A stretch of DNA of 64,000 nucleotides, from positions 310,001 through 374,000 of the forward strand of contig CAVSDD010000006.1 in NCBI GenBank assembly GCA_963726795.1, in the 5' to 3' direction. The first letter of the stretch is position 1. The number at the start of each line of letters is the position of its first letter. A model generated the notes under the pieces. It made no database searches. It was not told the DNA's origin and saw only the letters and a list, made by a program, of their open reading frames with translations. Positions 47,577 through 55,755 of this stretch are shown here, in pieces. A program made the position numbers and the translations under genes. Origin of the DNA: Hyphomicrobium_A sp963726795. Lineage in GTDB: Bacteria > Pseudomonadota > Alphaproteobacteria > Rhizobiales > Hyphomicrobiaceae.

Positions 47577-48737
47577 TCATTTGCACAGCGGCAAAACGTT
47601 GGCCTTGAGGCTATTCACGTCGCCCACATTCATGTTGCCCGGCGGCGCGTACTTGCACACCCAGTAGTCGCCTCCGAGTTTTGGGCATTGTTGTTTTGCG
47701 CAACCAACTCTCGTCGTGCTTTTCCAGACGAGCTGGGTGAAGTGCCCGTTGACCGGCGGATCGCAGCCGTTCTTCTTGCCGCCGGCCCACTTGGGATTGT
47801 TGAAGTCGTACCACTGTATTTCGCAGTACCAGGAATTCTGCAGCGCGTTCGCATCAGTTGAGCTTCCCGAGGGATTGAAGTTCATGAGGTTCTCACCCCA
47901 CTGCCCCGGGTTCGCATTGACGGCATTGGCGGCATCCTGGGATTCGTGCGTGTTCGTGCATTTCTTGGCCCATGCGAGCGCCGCATCGGCGAGCGTCTGA
48001 TCCCACTGGAGGGCAGGGACGCAATGCTTGGCGCGCTTGGCATTGTGCGCGTTGAGCAGTTCCGTCATGACGGGCGCGTGCGAGACGGTTGTCCCGCCAC
48101 CGCCGGGTGTTGTCGTTCCGCCGCCACCCGCCGTCTTCTGCGCCTTGAGGCAGTTCTGGTATTGCACGTCGGTCAAGAGCCGCTTGATGCAGCCCGTCTT
48201 TTGCGCCTCGCGGCAATCCCTATCGGCGATGTCCTTGCGATTGACGCCGCCGATCATGCATCCGCTGCTAACGACGGGCTGAGCTCTGAGGCACCCCTTG
48301 TATTGCGCGTCGGTCAGCAGACGCTTGATGCACCCGGTCGTCTGCGCTTCCTGGCAGTCCCGGTCGAGCACGTCCATCCGCGTCTTGCCGCCGATCTCGC
48401 AGCCGTGGGCGCGGACGGGAATGCCCGAGGTGCAGCATTTGTCGCTCCGTGTCTTAGAGGCGCCCGACTTCAGGTAGCAGATCGCTTTGGGACCCTGCAC
48501 GCCCGATCGGACGAATGTCCAGGCTTTGCACTTTTCGTCGAACACGCAGGCAGACTGGCAGGGAGCGAAGCCGGCGATCGTGGGCACCATCTCCATTCTT
48601 TTGTAGTCTTGACCCTGCCTGTCGGTATTGGATTCCACTTCGCCGGCACTGGCCGGACTGAGAGCGAACGCGCAAAAAAATACGCTCGCAGATGCAAGCG
48701 CCAATGCCCACCGACTTGTCACCGTGTCAGCTCCCAA
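47577..48737 (-). CDS. Secreted PAN-repeat-CAP protein
   Basis: A 386-residue exported protein with a signal peptide (about 1-31). Domains in order: PAN/Apple-like module (36-103, six Cys including APCQSAC, CKAWTF and a terminal KCC), two tandem 41-residue repeats (112-152 and 160-200, each with GCxIGGxxR, DRDCxEAQ and TGCIKRLLTDxQY), a Gly/Thr linker, and a CAP domain (223-366) with NTHES, GENLM, and GHFTQLVWKSTTRVGCA. The CAP His-Glu-His set (264, 282, 332) is present. Almost every cysteine should be disulfide-bonded. The PAN module is nearly the same as that of the divergent gene at 49048. Likely cell-surface adhesion or polysaccharide binding; substrate unknown. Confidence 0.82.
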   Translation of the reverse strand: MGADTVTSRWALALASASVFFCAFALSPASAGEVESNTDRQGQDYKRMEMVPTIAGFAPCQSACVFDEKCKAWTFVRSGVQGPKAICYLKSGASKTRSDKCCTSGIPVRAHGCEIGGKTRMDVLDRDCQEAQTTGCIKRLLTDAQYKGCLRAQPVVSSGCMIGGVNRKDIADRDCREAQKTGCIKRLLTDVQYQNCLKAQKTAGGGGTTTPGGGGTTVSHAPVMTELLNAHNAKRAKHCVPALQWDQTLADAALAWAKKCTNTHESQDAANAVNANPGQWGENLMNFNPSGSSTDANALQNSWYCEIQWYDFNNPKWAGGKKNGCDPPVNGHFTQLVWKSTTRVGCAKQQCPKLGGDYWVCKYAPPGNMNVGDVNSLKANVLPLCK

Positions 48738-49047
48738 TATCGTGGCGGCTCAAATTGCGCTCTGCCGCCGTTGCTCCAACATTCACATCGAGACCCGGCT
48801 GGACCGTCTCTCGCAGTACCGTCTCTCGCAGTTACGTAAAACGAAGCTAGCATGGGCCTCGCGTCATCGAAAGCCGCTACTACGATTAACGCTCGGGCAA
48901 AAAATATCGGCAGCTTGCAACCCGATTGTGCGGTGCCGCATCGGGAGTCGGGTTGCGGTGGCGCGCGGGCTCACGCTACATGGAACGGTCTGACGCCGCC
49001 CGTTAGACGGGATCGGCCGGCTCCATTGCGTACGAAAGGAATTGCCC
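48738..49047. other. Divergent intergenic region between the two PAN genes
   Basis: About 310 bases. It includes a perfect 15-base tandem duplication (48803-48832) and presumably both promoters. No gene is seen. Confidence 0.5.
48803..48832. repeat. Perfect 15-base tandem duplication
   Basis: ACCGTCTCTCGCAGT occurs twice without a gap in the promoter region of the PAN genes. Could be a chance slippage product or a duplicated regulator site. Confidence 0.8.
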
Positions 49048-49941
49048 GTGCTCTTCAAGGATGCCCAAATTAGAAACCTCATCCTCGCCGTCGCCCTCGT
49101 TCTCGCCGGCGCCGCCTCACCCGCAGCAGCGCGCGATACGGGTCTCACCGGCGGTCCAGGCGGCGGCGCTTTCCGCGACCAATGCGGGCCGGGGCAATTC
49201 CTGACCGGCGTCTCCGTGAACTCGGGCAGCTGGCTCGATGCCGTCACTCCGTTCTGCGCCAGATTCAATGCCCAGACCGGACTGCTCGGCGCGCCGGGGT
49301 TCCCGATGAACCGCCACGGAGGCAAGGGCGGCGGGGCCAGTGGGCCCACGACCTGCAACAATCAGCAGTACGTCACCGGCATGATGTTCGGCTACATCCA
49401 GGACTCCAAGACCGGGCGGCCCAAGTATATCGCCTCCATTCAGCTCGACTGCGCCCCGATCCGCGCTGGCGATGGGAAGGGACGGCCAAAGATCGGCGCG
49501 GGAGGAACGCAAGCTCACGGCGGCTTTACCTGCGGCGACAATCAAGCCGTCATCGGCATGGTCGGACGCTCCGGCGCCTACGTCGATGCGCTCGGAATGA
49601 TCTGCGGCCCGCGCCCGGTTGCGGCCGGGCCTCGTCCGCCGCCGCCGCCGCCACCGGGTCCCGGACCGAAGCCCGATGCGATCATGAACCAAAAAAATGC
49701 TTCCACCGCCGAGGTGGAATCCGGTACCAACCGGCCAGGGCAAGACTACAAGAACTTCGAGATGCAGCCGTCGATTGCCGGCTTCGCACCCTGCCAGTCC
49801 GCGTGCGTGAATGACCCGAAGTGCAAGGCCTGGACATTCGTCAAGCCCGGCGTGCAGGGCCCCAAGGCAAAGTGCTGGCTGAAAAGCGGTATTCCCAATT
49901 CGAGGCAGGACAACTGCTGTGTCTCGGGCGTGAAAAAGTAA
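49048..49941 (+). CDS. Secreted three-repeat lectin-like protein with C-terminal PAN module
   Basis: A 297-residue exported protein: signal peptide about 1-28, then three related segments around residues 45-70, 103-136 and 161-187. Each has a Cys, then a GQFLTGV, QQYVTGM or NQAVIGM strand, then a SGSWLDAV, KYIASI or SGAYVDAL strand, then a closing Cys, suggesting a three-fold beta-prism or trefoil lectin-like domain. A proline-rich hinge (about 196-208) leads to a PAN module (221-295). The PAN sequence matches that of the divergent PAN/CAP protein almost throughout (AGFAPCQSAC, CKAWTFV, GVQGPKA). GTG at 49048 is chosen since AAAGGA sits 7 bases upstream. Confidence 0.76.
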   Translation: MLFKDAQIRNLILAVALVLAGAASPAAARDTGLTGGPGGGAFRDQCGPGQFLTGVSVNSGSWLDAVTPFCARFNAQTGLLGAPGFPMNRHGGKGGGASGPTTCNNQQYVTGMMFGYIQDSKTGRPKYIASIQLDCAPIRAGDGKGRPKIGAGGTQAHGGFTCGDNQAVIGMVGRSGAYVDALGMICGPRPVAAGPRPPPPPPPGPGPKPDAIMNQKNASTAEVESGTNRPGQDYKNFEMQPSIAGFAPCQSACVNDPKCKAWTFVKPGVQGPKAKCWLKSGIPNSRQDNCCVSGVKK

Positions 49942-50080
49942 GAGAACAGCGGTCCGAACTAGACAACAGCGCCGGGCAATGCAACTCGGTCCACTAGCTC
50001 GGGCGATCGGTGCGTATCGCGGGTAACAGCTGCGGTTCTGCGCCCACGCGATCTGGGACGGCGTGCTCGGCTTCGACCGC

Positions 50081-51022
50081 TCACTTGGCGCGGGGAATGA
50101 ATCCCGGCACGCCGGTTTCCACGACCGGATTGAATTTGGCTTTCATTGTGATGCGATCGCGGATTTCCTGCATGGCATCTTCCGGCAGGGTCGAAATGTC
50201 GAAGTTCTCCTGGATGCGGCGCGGGTTCGTGGAGGTGGTCAGGAAGGCGGTGCCGCGCTGCACCGCCCAGGCCAACAGAACTTGAGCTGGCGTTTTCTGC
50301 ACGCGCTCGGCAATTGCGACGATGACCGGGTCGTCCAGAACTTTCGGCTCGAGCGCATGTCCGAGCGCCGCAAACGCCTGCAGCACAATCCCATGCTCCT
50401 TGCAGAACGCGAGCAGGTCCCATTCGGGGAGATAGGGATGGGATTCGACGTGCACGACGGCGGGTTTGATGCGCGCGCCGGCAACGATCTCGCGCACTTT
50501 CTCCAGGCTCACGTCGGATAAGCCGATCGACTTGCAGTGTCCCTCGTCGACAAGCCGCTCAAGCGCGCCCCACGTTTCGCCCAGCGTGACGCCCTTGTCG
50601 TAGATGACCTGACCTTGCGGGTCCCTTGGGTCCTGCTCGTCGCCGGGTTGAAACGCGAAGGGCGTGTGAATGATGTAGCAGTCGACGTAGTCGACCTGCA
50701 GCCGGCGGCGGCTGGCGTCGAAGGCAGGTTTGACCCGTTCCGGGCGATGATTGGTGTTCCATAGCTTCGTGCCGACGAATACGTCCCTCCGCCCAATCTT
50801 GCCGGCCTTGAACACCTCCTGCAGCGCGTCGCCCACCGCTTCTTCGTTGCGGTAGCGTTCCGCACAATCGAGGTTGCGAAATCCCACCTCCAACGCGGCC
50901 ATGGTCGCTTGCTTGGTCGCGAGCGGATCGGGGATGAGCGTGCCAAAGCCGACCGCGGGCATCTCGCCAGCCCCGTTCGCGAGCGGAAACGTGGTGTAGC
51001 GAAGCGCGTCGGGTGTGGTCAT
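50081..51022 (-). CDS. Aldo/keto reductase
   Basis: A 313-residue NADPH-dependent oxidoreductase of the TIM-barrel aldo/keto reductase family: catalytic Asp and Tyr in LDCAERYRNEEAVG, Lys in GTKLWNTNHRP, His in YIIHTPFAF, a cofactor-binding C-terminus (TSTNPRRIQENFD). The ATG at 51022 is favoured because GGAGAG lies about 8 bases upstream; ATG at 51028 is too close to it. The substrate is unknown. Stands alone. Confidence 0.9.
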   Translation of the reverse strand: MTTPDALRYTTFPLANGAGEMPAVGFGTLIPDPLATKQATMAALEVGFRNLDCAERYRNEEAVGDALQEVFKAGKIGRRDVFVGTKLWNTNHRPERVKPAFDASRRRLQVDYVDCYIIHTPFAFQPGDEQDPRDPQGQVIYDKGVTLGETWGALERLVDEGHCKSIGLSDVSLEKVREIVAGARIKPAVVHVESHPYLPEWDLLAFCKEHGIVLQAFAALGHALEPKVLDDPVIVAIAERVQKTPAQVLLAWAVQRGTAFLTTSTNPRRIQENFDISTLPEDAMQEIRDRITMKAKFNPVVETGVPGFIPRAK

Positions 51023-51192
51023 GCTCATGCTCTCCGTTTGAAGCTGGCTCTGTGTCGACGCGCCCGTCAGAGTTGTGACGCCAGAACAGTTTGACCGTAG
51101 TGATCCCACTCGCGCACTCGCGGCACGCCATTTCGCCAACATCCTTGCTGAGATACCCGAGAGTGCCGCCGCGGTCGATGGCGGCCGTCAGA

Positions 51193-52227
51193 TCAAGGCC
51201 CCGTCGTGGTTCCGATGCGGCTCCCTGGAAAAATTGCGGCCCAGTCGTTCTTCATGCTGACGACGGTCCACCCCCGCTTGGGCGCCGCGTCGAGCGCCTT
51301 GTCGAGCCGGCCGAAGGTGGAGTGGCGATCGTATGCGAACTCCCGCGTGGCATCATCGTGGTGCACGATCATTCCGAGCCGCCGCCCCGGGCCGGTCGTC
51401 GTCCATTCGAGCATCTCGAAGTCGCCGTCCGAATTGCCGAAAGCCGCGATCGGACGCTTGCCGATGAATTTCTGGATGCCTACGGGCTTGCCCGCCCCGT
51501 CATCGACGAAATCGACCTCGGGCAAGCGGACGATGGCGGGATCGTCAGCGCTCGAAACGTACTTCGACTTGATCGATGAGCCGATCACGTTTTCTGGCGG
51601 AATGCCGTAGGTCTTCTCCGTCCAGGGACGCATGAACTCGATGCCCCCGCCGGACACAATGAACACGTCGAATGCGTTCTCCTTGAGATAGGCGATGAGC
51701 TCCAGCATCGGCTCGTAGATCATTGCGGTGTCGAGCTTGCCGGTTTTCGGGTTTTTTGCTTCCGCGATCCAATCGGCGACGATCTTGGCGAATTCGATCG
51801 AGGTCATGCCGGCGTGCGTTGCCGCGACGATCTCGACAACTCCCTTCTCACCCGATGCGACGATGCCCTGCATATCGCCGGCGAGGACAGACTTGAACGG
51901 CTCGGTATCCTTCCATCCTGGATGGTCCGGCGCCAATGCCTTGACGCGGTCCAGCGCGAACGCCAGCTGCACGTACATCGGCTGCTCGCTCCACAGCGTT
52001 CCGTCGTTGTCGAAAGTGGCGACGCGGTCATTAGGGGCGACGTAATCGGGCGAGCCCTTCGTCGTCACGGCGGAAACGAAGTCGACGATCGCCTGCTTGG
52101 CCGGGCCATCGTTCCACGACGGGAGCGGGTCGGTTTGCGCGCGGGCGTCGGGTGTAAAGGAAAGCGCGCCAAGACCGGCGGCCGTCAGCGCAACCGCGCA
52201 CATCCGCAGGAAGCTACGCCGAAGCAT
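51193..52227 (-). CDS. Exported HAD-family phosphatase with twin-arginine signal
   Basis: A 344-residue protein starting with a twin-arginine signal (RRSFLRM, then a hydrophobic core and cleavage near DARAQ). The mature part is a haloacid-dehalogenase-type hydrolase: motif I FDNDGTLW (Asp73, Asp75), motif II VFIVSGGG, motif IV AFGNSDGDFEML. Phosphatase chemistry is the rule for this motif I type. The Tat signal implies folding in the cytoplasm before export. The ribosome site GGAGAA precedes the ATG at 52227. It follows the sulfatase gene by 53 bases and is probably co-transcribed. Confidence 0.85.
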   Translation of the reverse strand: MLRRSFLRMCAVALTAAGLGALSFTPDARAQTDPLPSWNDGPAKQAIVDFVSAVTTKGSPDYVAPNDRVATFDNDGTLWSEQPMYVQLAFALDRVKALAPDHPGWKDTEPFKSVLAGDMQGIVASGEKGVVEIVAATHAGMTSIEFAKIVADWIAEAKNPKTGKLDTAMIYEPMLELIAYLKENAFDVFIVSGGGIEFMRPWTEKTYGIPPENVIGSSIKSKYVSSADDPAIVRLPEVDFVDDGAGKPVGIQKFIGKRPIAAFGNSDGDFEMLEWTTTGPGRRLGMIVHHDDATREFAYDRHSTFGRLDKALDAAPKRGWTVVSMKNDWAAIFPGSRIGTTTGP

Positions 52228-52280
52228 TGTTTCTCCGATACGCCTCGGCAGAAAAGGGGCCGGCGAGCCGCAGAGCATTA

Positions 52281-53993
52281 TCAGTTGCCGGTGGGCAGGC
52301 CGATGTGGAACCCGTCCTTCGCCAGTTCCTCCTGGATGTACTTGAAGTTCTGATACCGGGAGATCGTGATGGGTCCGGTGTAGCTCTCACTTTGGAGTTT
52401 GCGAGGCGGGTACTGCACGTAGCTCTTCATGAGAGCGGCCACGGCGTCGTTGGCCGGAACGACCGCCCAGGTGTGCTCGGTGAAGTTGGTCATGAACGTG
52501 TCGTAGCGCTCCTGCGGGTCGGCCAGGAGATCGAAGACCTGCGGGATAGTCGCTACATAGCTTGAGGGACCTTTCCAGCCGAGGTTGGTGTCGACGGCGA
52601 GACCACCCGTCTTGGCGCCGTCGTCGCCGCGCAGGTTGAACACGTACTTGAAATTACCCACGCGCACGGCGCCCGGCGAGAGCTCGTCCTCGGTGAAGTA
52701 GAACCAGTCGCTGCGCGCCGACTTGCCGGTGCCGAGCCAAGCCGGCGTCATGTCATAGCTGTCGAATATGGTTGGCTGGCCGTCGCGGTCTTTCGTAGGC
52801 AGCGGCACGCCGCCGAGCGCGGCGAAGGTCGCCATCAGGTCGAGATTGCCAAGGATGTCGTCGTTGACGGTGCCACCCTTGATCTTGCCTGGCCAGCGAA
52901 CCATCGTGGGGACGCGGTTCCCTCCTTCGCGCACGGTGCCCTTCGTGCCGCGGAACGGCGTGTAGCCGGCATCGGGATACACGTCCTGCCAGGCGCCGTT
53001 GTCGACGGTGTAGAAGACGACGGTGTTCTCGGCCAAGCCCAGCTCGTCCAGCTTGTTGAGGAGATTGCCGATCCTGGTATCGAGCTCGACGACCGAGTCC
53101 GCGTACTTCGATTTCGAAATCGATTTGTGAATGAAGTCGGGGTGGGGCAGGTTCGGCTGGTGGTTCTTCATGAAGTTGACGTTGATGAAGAACGGCGTGT
53201 CCTTGGACTTCGCGGCCGTCTCGAGGAACTCCGTCGCCGCCTTCTCGACGTAGGCGTCGAGAAAGGGAATGCCGACAACGCCCTTGTCCGGCGTATCCAC
53301 GTACTCGCCGTTGACCTTGAAGTCTTCCTTCACTTCCCCGCCCGCGCTGCCGGACAGCGCGCCCTTGGTCACTCGCTGGAACATTGCGCGCAGTTCCGGG
53401 CTCATCTCCGGGAACCACTCAGGGTCGGCGTAGGTGTAAGCGTTGAGGTGGTAGAGGAAGGCATACTTCATCACGTCGTAGCCTTGGGCGTTGGGTAGCG
53501 CATAGTCGCTTTCGCCCAGGTGCCACTTGCCGGTGAAATACGTTTTGTAACCCGCTGTCTTCAGCACAGAGCCGAGCGTCCATTCGGCGTGGGGAAGTCC
53601 GCCGCCCTGGCCTTGGAAGGCGACCGTCGTCATGCCGCTGCGGTTGGGAATTCGCCCCGTCTGAATCGCGGCGCGGCCGGGCGTGCAGCTGGGTTGGCCG
53701 TAGTAGTTGGTGAAGAACATCCCTTCGCGCGCGAAGCGGTCGAAGTTGGGTGTCGGCATGCCGCGTGCGGCGCCGCCCAGGTACGGGCCAAGATCGCCCC
53801 AGCCTGTGTCGTCGGAGACGATCAAGAGGATGTTTGGCTTGCTTGCGCTGGCCGGCGATTTGGCGTCGGTCTGAGCGCTCGCGGGCGTACACAGAATGGC
53901 GCCGATGCATGCTGCCAGCGCCGAAGCCGCGATCCAGGACCTGCATGCCCTGTTGTGCGCTCCGGTCGGAGTCATATGCGTCAGGCTTCGCAT
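52281..53993 (-). CDS. Type I sulfatase (arylsulfatase family)
   Basis: A 570-residue secreted sulfatase with a signal peptide (about 18-41), the metal-binding DD at 61-62, the formylglycine signature CTPGRAAIQTG (Cys103) and the later motif FTGKWHLGE with Lys/His. The C-x-P-x-R motif must be matured to formylglycine by a sulfatase-modifying enzyme (FGE), which is not in the window. The C-terminal region carries a second domain ending in ITISRYQNFKYIQEEL. The ATG at 53993 has a strong AGGAGG 7 bases upstream. Substrate unknown; a sulfated polymer or ester is likely. Forms a probable operon with the exported HAD phosphatase. Confidence 0.9.
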   Translation of the reverse strand: MRSLTHMTPTGAHNRACRSWIAASALAACIGAILCTPASAQTDAKSPASASKPNILLIVSDDTGWGDLGPYLGGAARGMPTPNFDRFAREGMFFTNYYGQPSCTPGRAAIQTGRIPNRSGMTTVAFQGQGGGLPHAEWTLGSVLKTAGYKTYFTGKWHLGESDYALPNAQGYDVMKYAFLYHLNAYTYADPEWFPEMSPELRAMFQRVTKGALSGSAGGEVKEDFKVNGEYVDTPDKGVVGIPFLDAYVEKAATEFLETAAKSKDTPFFINVNFMKNHQPNLPHPDFIHKSISKSKYADSVVELDTRIGNLLNKLDELGLAENTVVFYTVDNGAWQDVYPDAGYTPFRGTKGTVREGGNRVPTMVRWPGKIKGGTVNDDILGNLDLMATFAALGGVPLPTKDRDGQPTIFDSYDMTPAWLGTGKSARSDWFYFTEDELSPGAVRVGNFKYVFNLRGDDGAKTGGLAVDTNLGWKGPSSYVATIPQVFDLLADPQERYDTFMTNFTEHTWAVVPANDAVAALMKSYVQYPPRKLQSESYTGPITISRYQNFKYIQEELAKDGFHIGLPTGN

Positions 53994-54173
53994 CGGCCGT
54001 CCTCCTGCGTGAGGTATCGGACGATCCGTGCACCTGACTAATTAAGCAAACAATGTGCGCCGCCGCTTGTGCGCAGGGCATCAGAAGGGTTGGTGAGGCG
54101 CGAGTTAATCGCCTCAACGCATCTCGCAGCTAATCCGAATGGTTTCCCGCCATCCTTTTCGAAAGGGGGTGCG

Positions 54174-54776
54174 CTAGCGGTTGAGCGCCACGACGAGCGC
54201 TTTGGGGTTGCCGCCGTTCTCGCTGATGAAGTTCTGGAACAGGTTGTCCAGGAACGAGGTCATCCAGAAGCCGATGACCTGCGCATCGCGCACCTTGTAG
54301 GTCTGCTCGCGTTTCACCACGAGCCAGCGGATGTCATAGGTCTCGCCGGTCGACAGGGTGATACGGCTGTCGACGTAGGTGCCGCGCGCTTCCTCGTCCG
54401 CCTGTCCGGTCACGATGAAGCGGGCGACCGGGTACTTCGGCGCCTCCTTGGAGGCGTAGCGGGCGATGAAGTTGATCATGCCGTTGTAGTAGACGGGGCG
54501 CTGGTCGCGCGGCAGCACGCGCGCGTAGTCGCCGAGCGCGTTGAGGCCGATCGAGGGCACGTCGGCGTTGGCGTTGAGCACCATGGCGAATTGGGCGGAG
54601 GAGCCCGAGCGTGAGGCTGCGAGCAGCTCGTTGCCCACGCGCTTCATGTAGCCGGCGGGCGTTTCAGCTTGGGCGGCGGCGCTCATTGCCACGATCGCCA
54701 GGCCCGACAGCGCCAGCGCACGGGCGAACCCGGCGATGCTCCGCTGGGCGGATCGCGTCAGCACAGTGCTCATCAT
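54174..54776 (-). CDS. MlaC/Ttg2D-like periplasmic phospholipid carrier
   Basis: A 200-residue periplasmic protein of the MlaC family, which shuttles phospholipids between the outer and inner membranes in the Mla pathway. Seen: a signal peptide (about 1-37), then a conserved start (PAGYMKRVGNELLAASRSGS), the central YYNGMINFIARYASKEAP and the C-terminal RWLVVKREQTYKVRDAQV and SFLDNLFQNF. The other mla genes are not in the window. The ATG at 54776 is preferred since GGGAG lies about 9 bases upstream. Confidence 0.82.
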   Translation of the reverse strand: MMSTVLTRSAQRSIAGFARALALSGLAIVAMSAAAQAETPAGYMKRVGNELLAASRSGSSAQFAMVLNANADVPSIGLNALGDYARVLPRDQRPVYYNGMINFIARYASKEAPKYPVARFIVTGQADEEARGTYVDSRITLSTGETYDIRWLVVKREQTYKVRDAQVIGFWMTSFLDNLFQNFISENGGNPKALVVALNR

Positions 54777-54962
54777 TACAAACGGCTCCCTCATTGGGAC
54801 TGCGGACGTTCCGGGTCGTGTGCCTCTGCCGGCCGACCGTTGCCCCTTCAACTCAATAAGCCACGGCATGAGCGTTCTCGTCAAAGGTTGGCCGAGGATA
54901 AAGACGCTTTTTTGGAGAGACATGTGGTCCTGTTCAAAGCGACATGTTCGAGAGATATTCGT

Positions 54963-55595
54963 TCATGCGGGCGCGACATTCCGCCATGTCGTGGGGACAA
55001 AGTGTGGTAATTCCACCCCGAAACGATAGAGCGCGCTGGCCGGAATTTCCTTGTGGCTGACGAGGTTTGCGACGCGGTCCACCTCGTCCTGGGCGATTCT
55101 GGCGGCAAGGCTCAGCAGCACCGATTTCTCGCGCTTGGGGTGCACCAGAATCAACTCGTGGCGCGTGCCGGAGAGCGAAGCGCGCACGTGATGCGCGACG
55201 CCTGCATACGATCCGAGTGGCTGCGACCACGTCTTTGAACGAAAGCGTCCGTGCTCGGTGACCGTCACCGCGGCGTGGTCGATCTCAACCTCGCGCGAGA
55301 GCGTGAGGCGCACAAACAGCCGCCGCAGCGGCATTCCCAGCAGCCAGGCGAAGAACGCTACGGCCACAAGGATTTCGAGGCCGAGCATGGGGTGCAGCGC
55401 CACGATCGCGCGCGCTTCAGGCACGATTGCGGCTTGCACCATGATCATCATGGCGCCAACACCGATGGCGAGCGCGGCCGGCACCGCCAGCAGGCACATC
55501 AAGACGGCGCCCCAGTGGGAGCAGGTTTCGGTCAGCCGGAAGGGCAGCTCTACAGGCACCGGGGGTTCGACCCGATCGAAAATCGCCACGCGCAT
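54963..55595 (-). CDS. Conserved membrane protein of unknown function
   Basis: A 210-residue protein with two closely spaced membrane segments (about 29-56 and 68-86) followed by a cytosolic beta-rich domain, perhaps PH-like (EVEIDHAAVTVTEHGRFR, RHELILVHPKREKSVLLS). I do not recognise the family with confidence. The MlaC-like gene lies downstream, on the same strand, 187 bases away. Confidence 0.6.
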   Translation of the reverse strand: MRVAIFDRVEPPVPVELPFRLTETCSHWGAVLMCLLAVPAALAIGVGAMMIMVQAAIVPEARAIVALHPMLGLEILVAVAFFAWLLGMPLRRLFVRLTLSREVEIDHAAVTVTEHGRFRSKTWSQPLGSYAGVAHHVRASLSGTRHELILVHPKREKSVLLSLAARIAQDEVDRVANLVSHKEIPASALYRFGVELPHFVPTTWRNVAPA

Positions 55596-55707
55596 GTCTG
55601 GTGTTCGCCCCTCTGGAAGTCGCGATCCGAAGGTAGGAAAGGACGCTTACTTTCGGGTTAATCCACGTCCCAAAAATGATCGAATTCGGGGTTCTCGTTC
55701 CTTTCGC

Positions 55708-55734
55708 TTGACACATAAGCATATCTTTATATGT
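55708..55734 (+). promoter_or_regulatory. Promoter and ArsR-type operator of the methionine operon
   Basis: TTGACA at 55708-55713 is followed 16 bases later by TATGTT, a fair -10. Between and over them lies an inverted repeat ACATA...TATGT (55713-55717 with 55730-55734) with a nested CATAT/ATATG (55720-55724 with 55729-55733). This is the size and symmetry expected of an ArsR-family operator. It lies about 20 bases upstream of the gene of an ArsR-type protein, so autoregulation is likely. Confidence 0.65.
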
Positions 55735-55755
55735 TCCAGGCAGGAGAAAAAGGCC

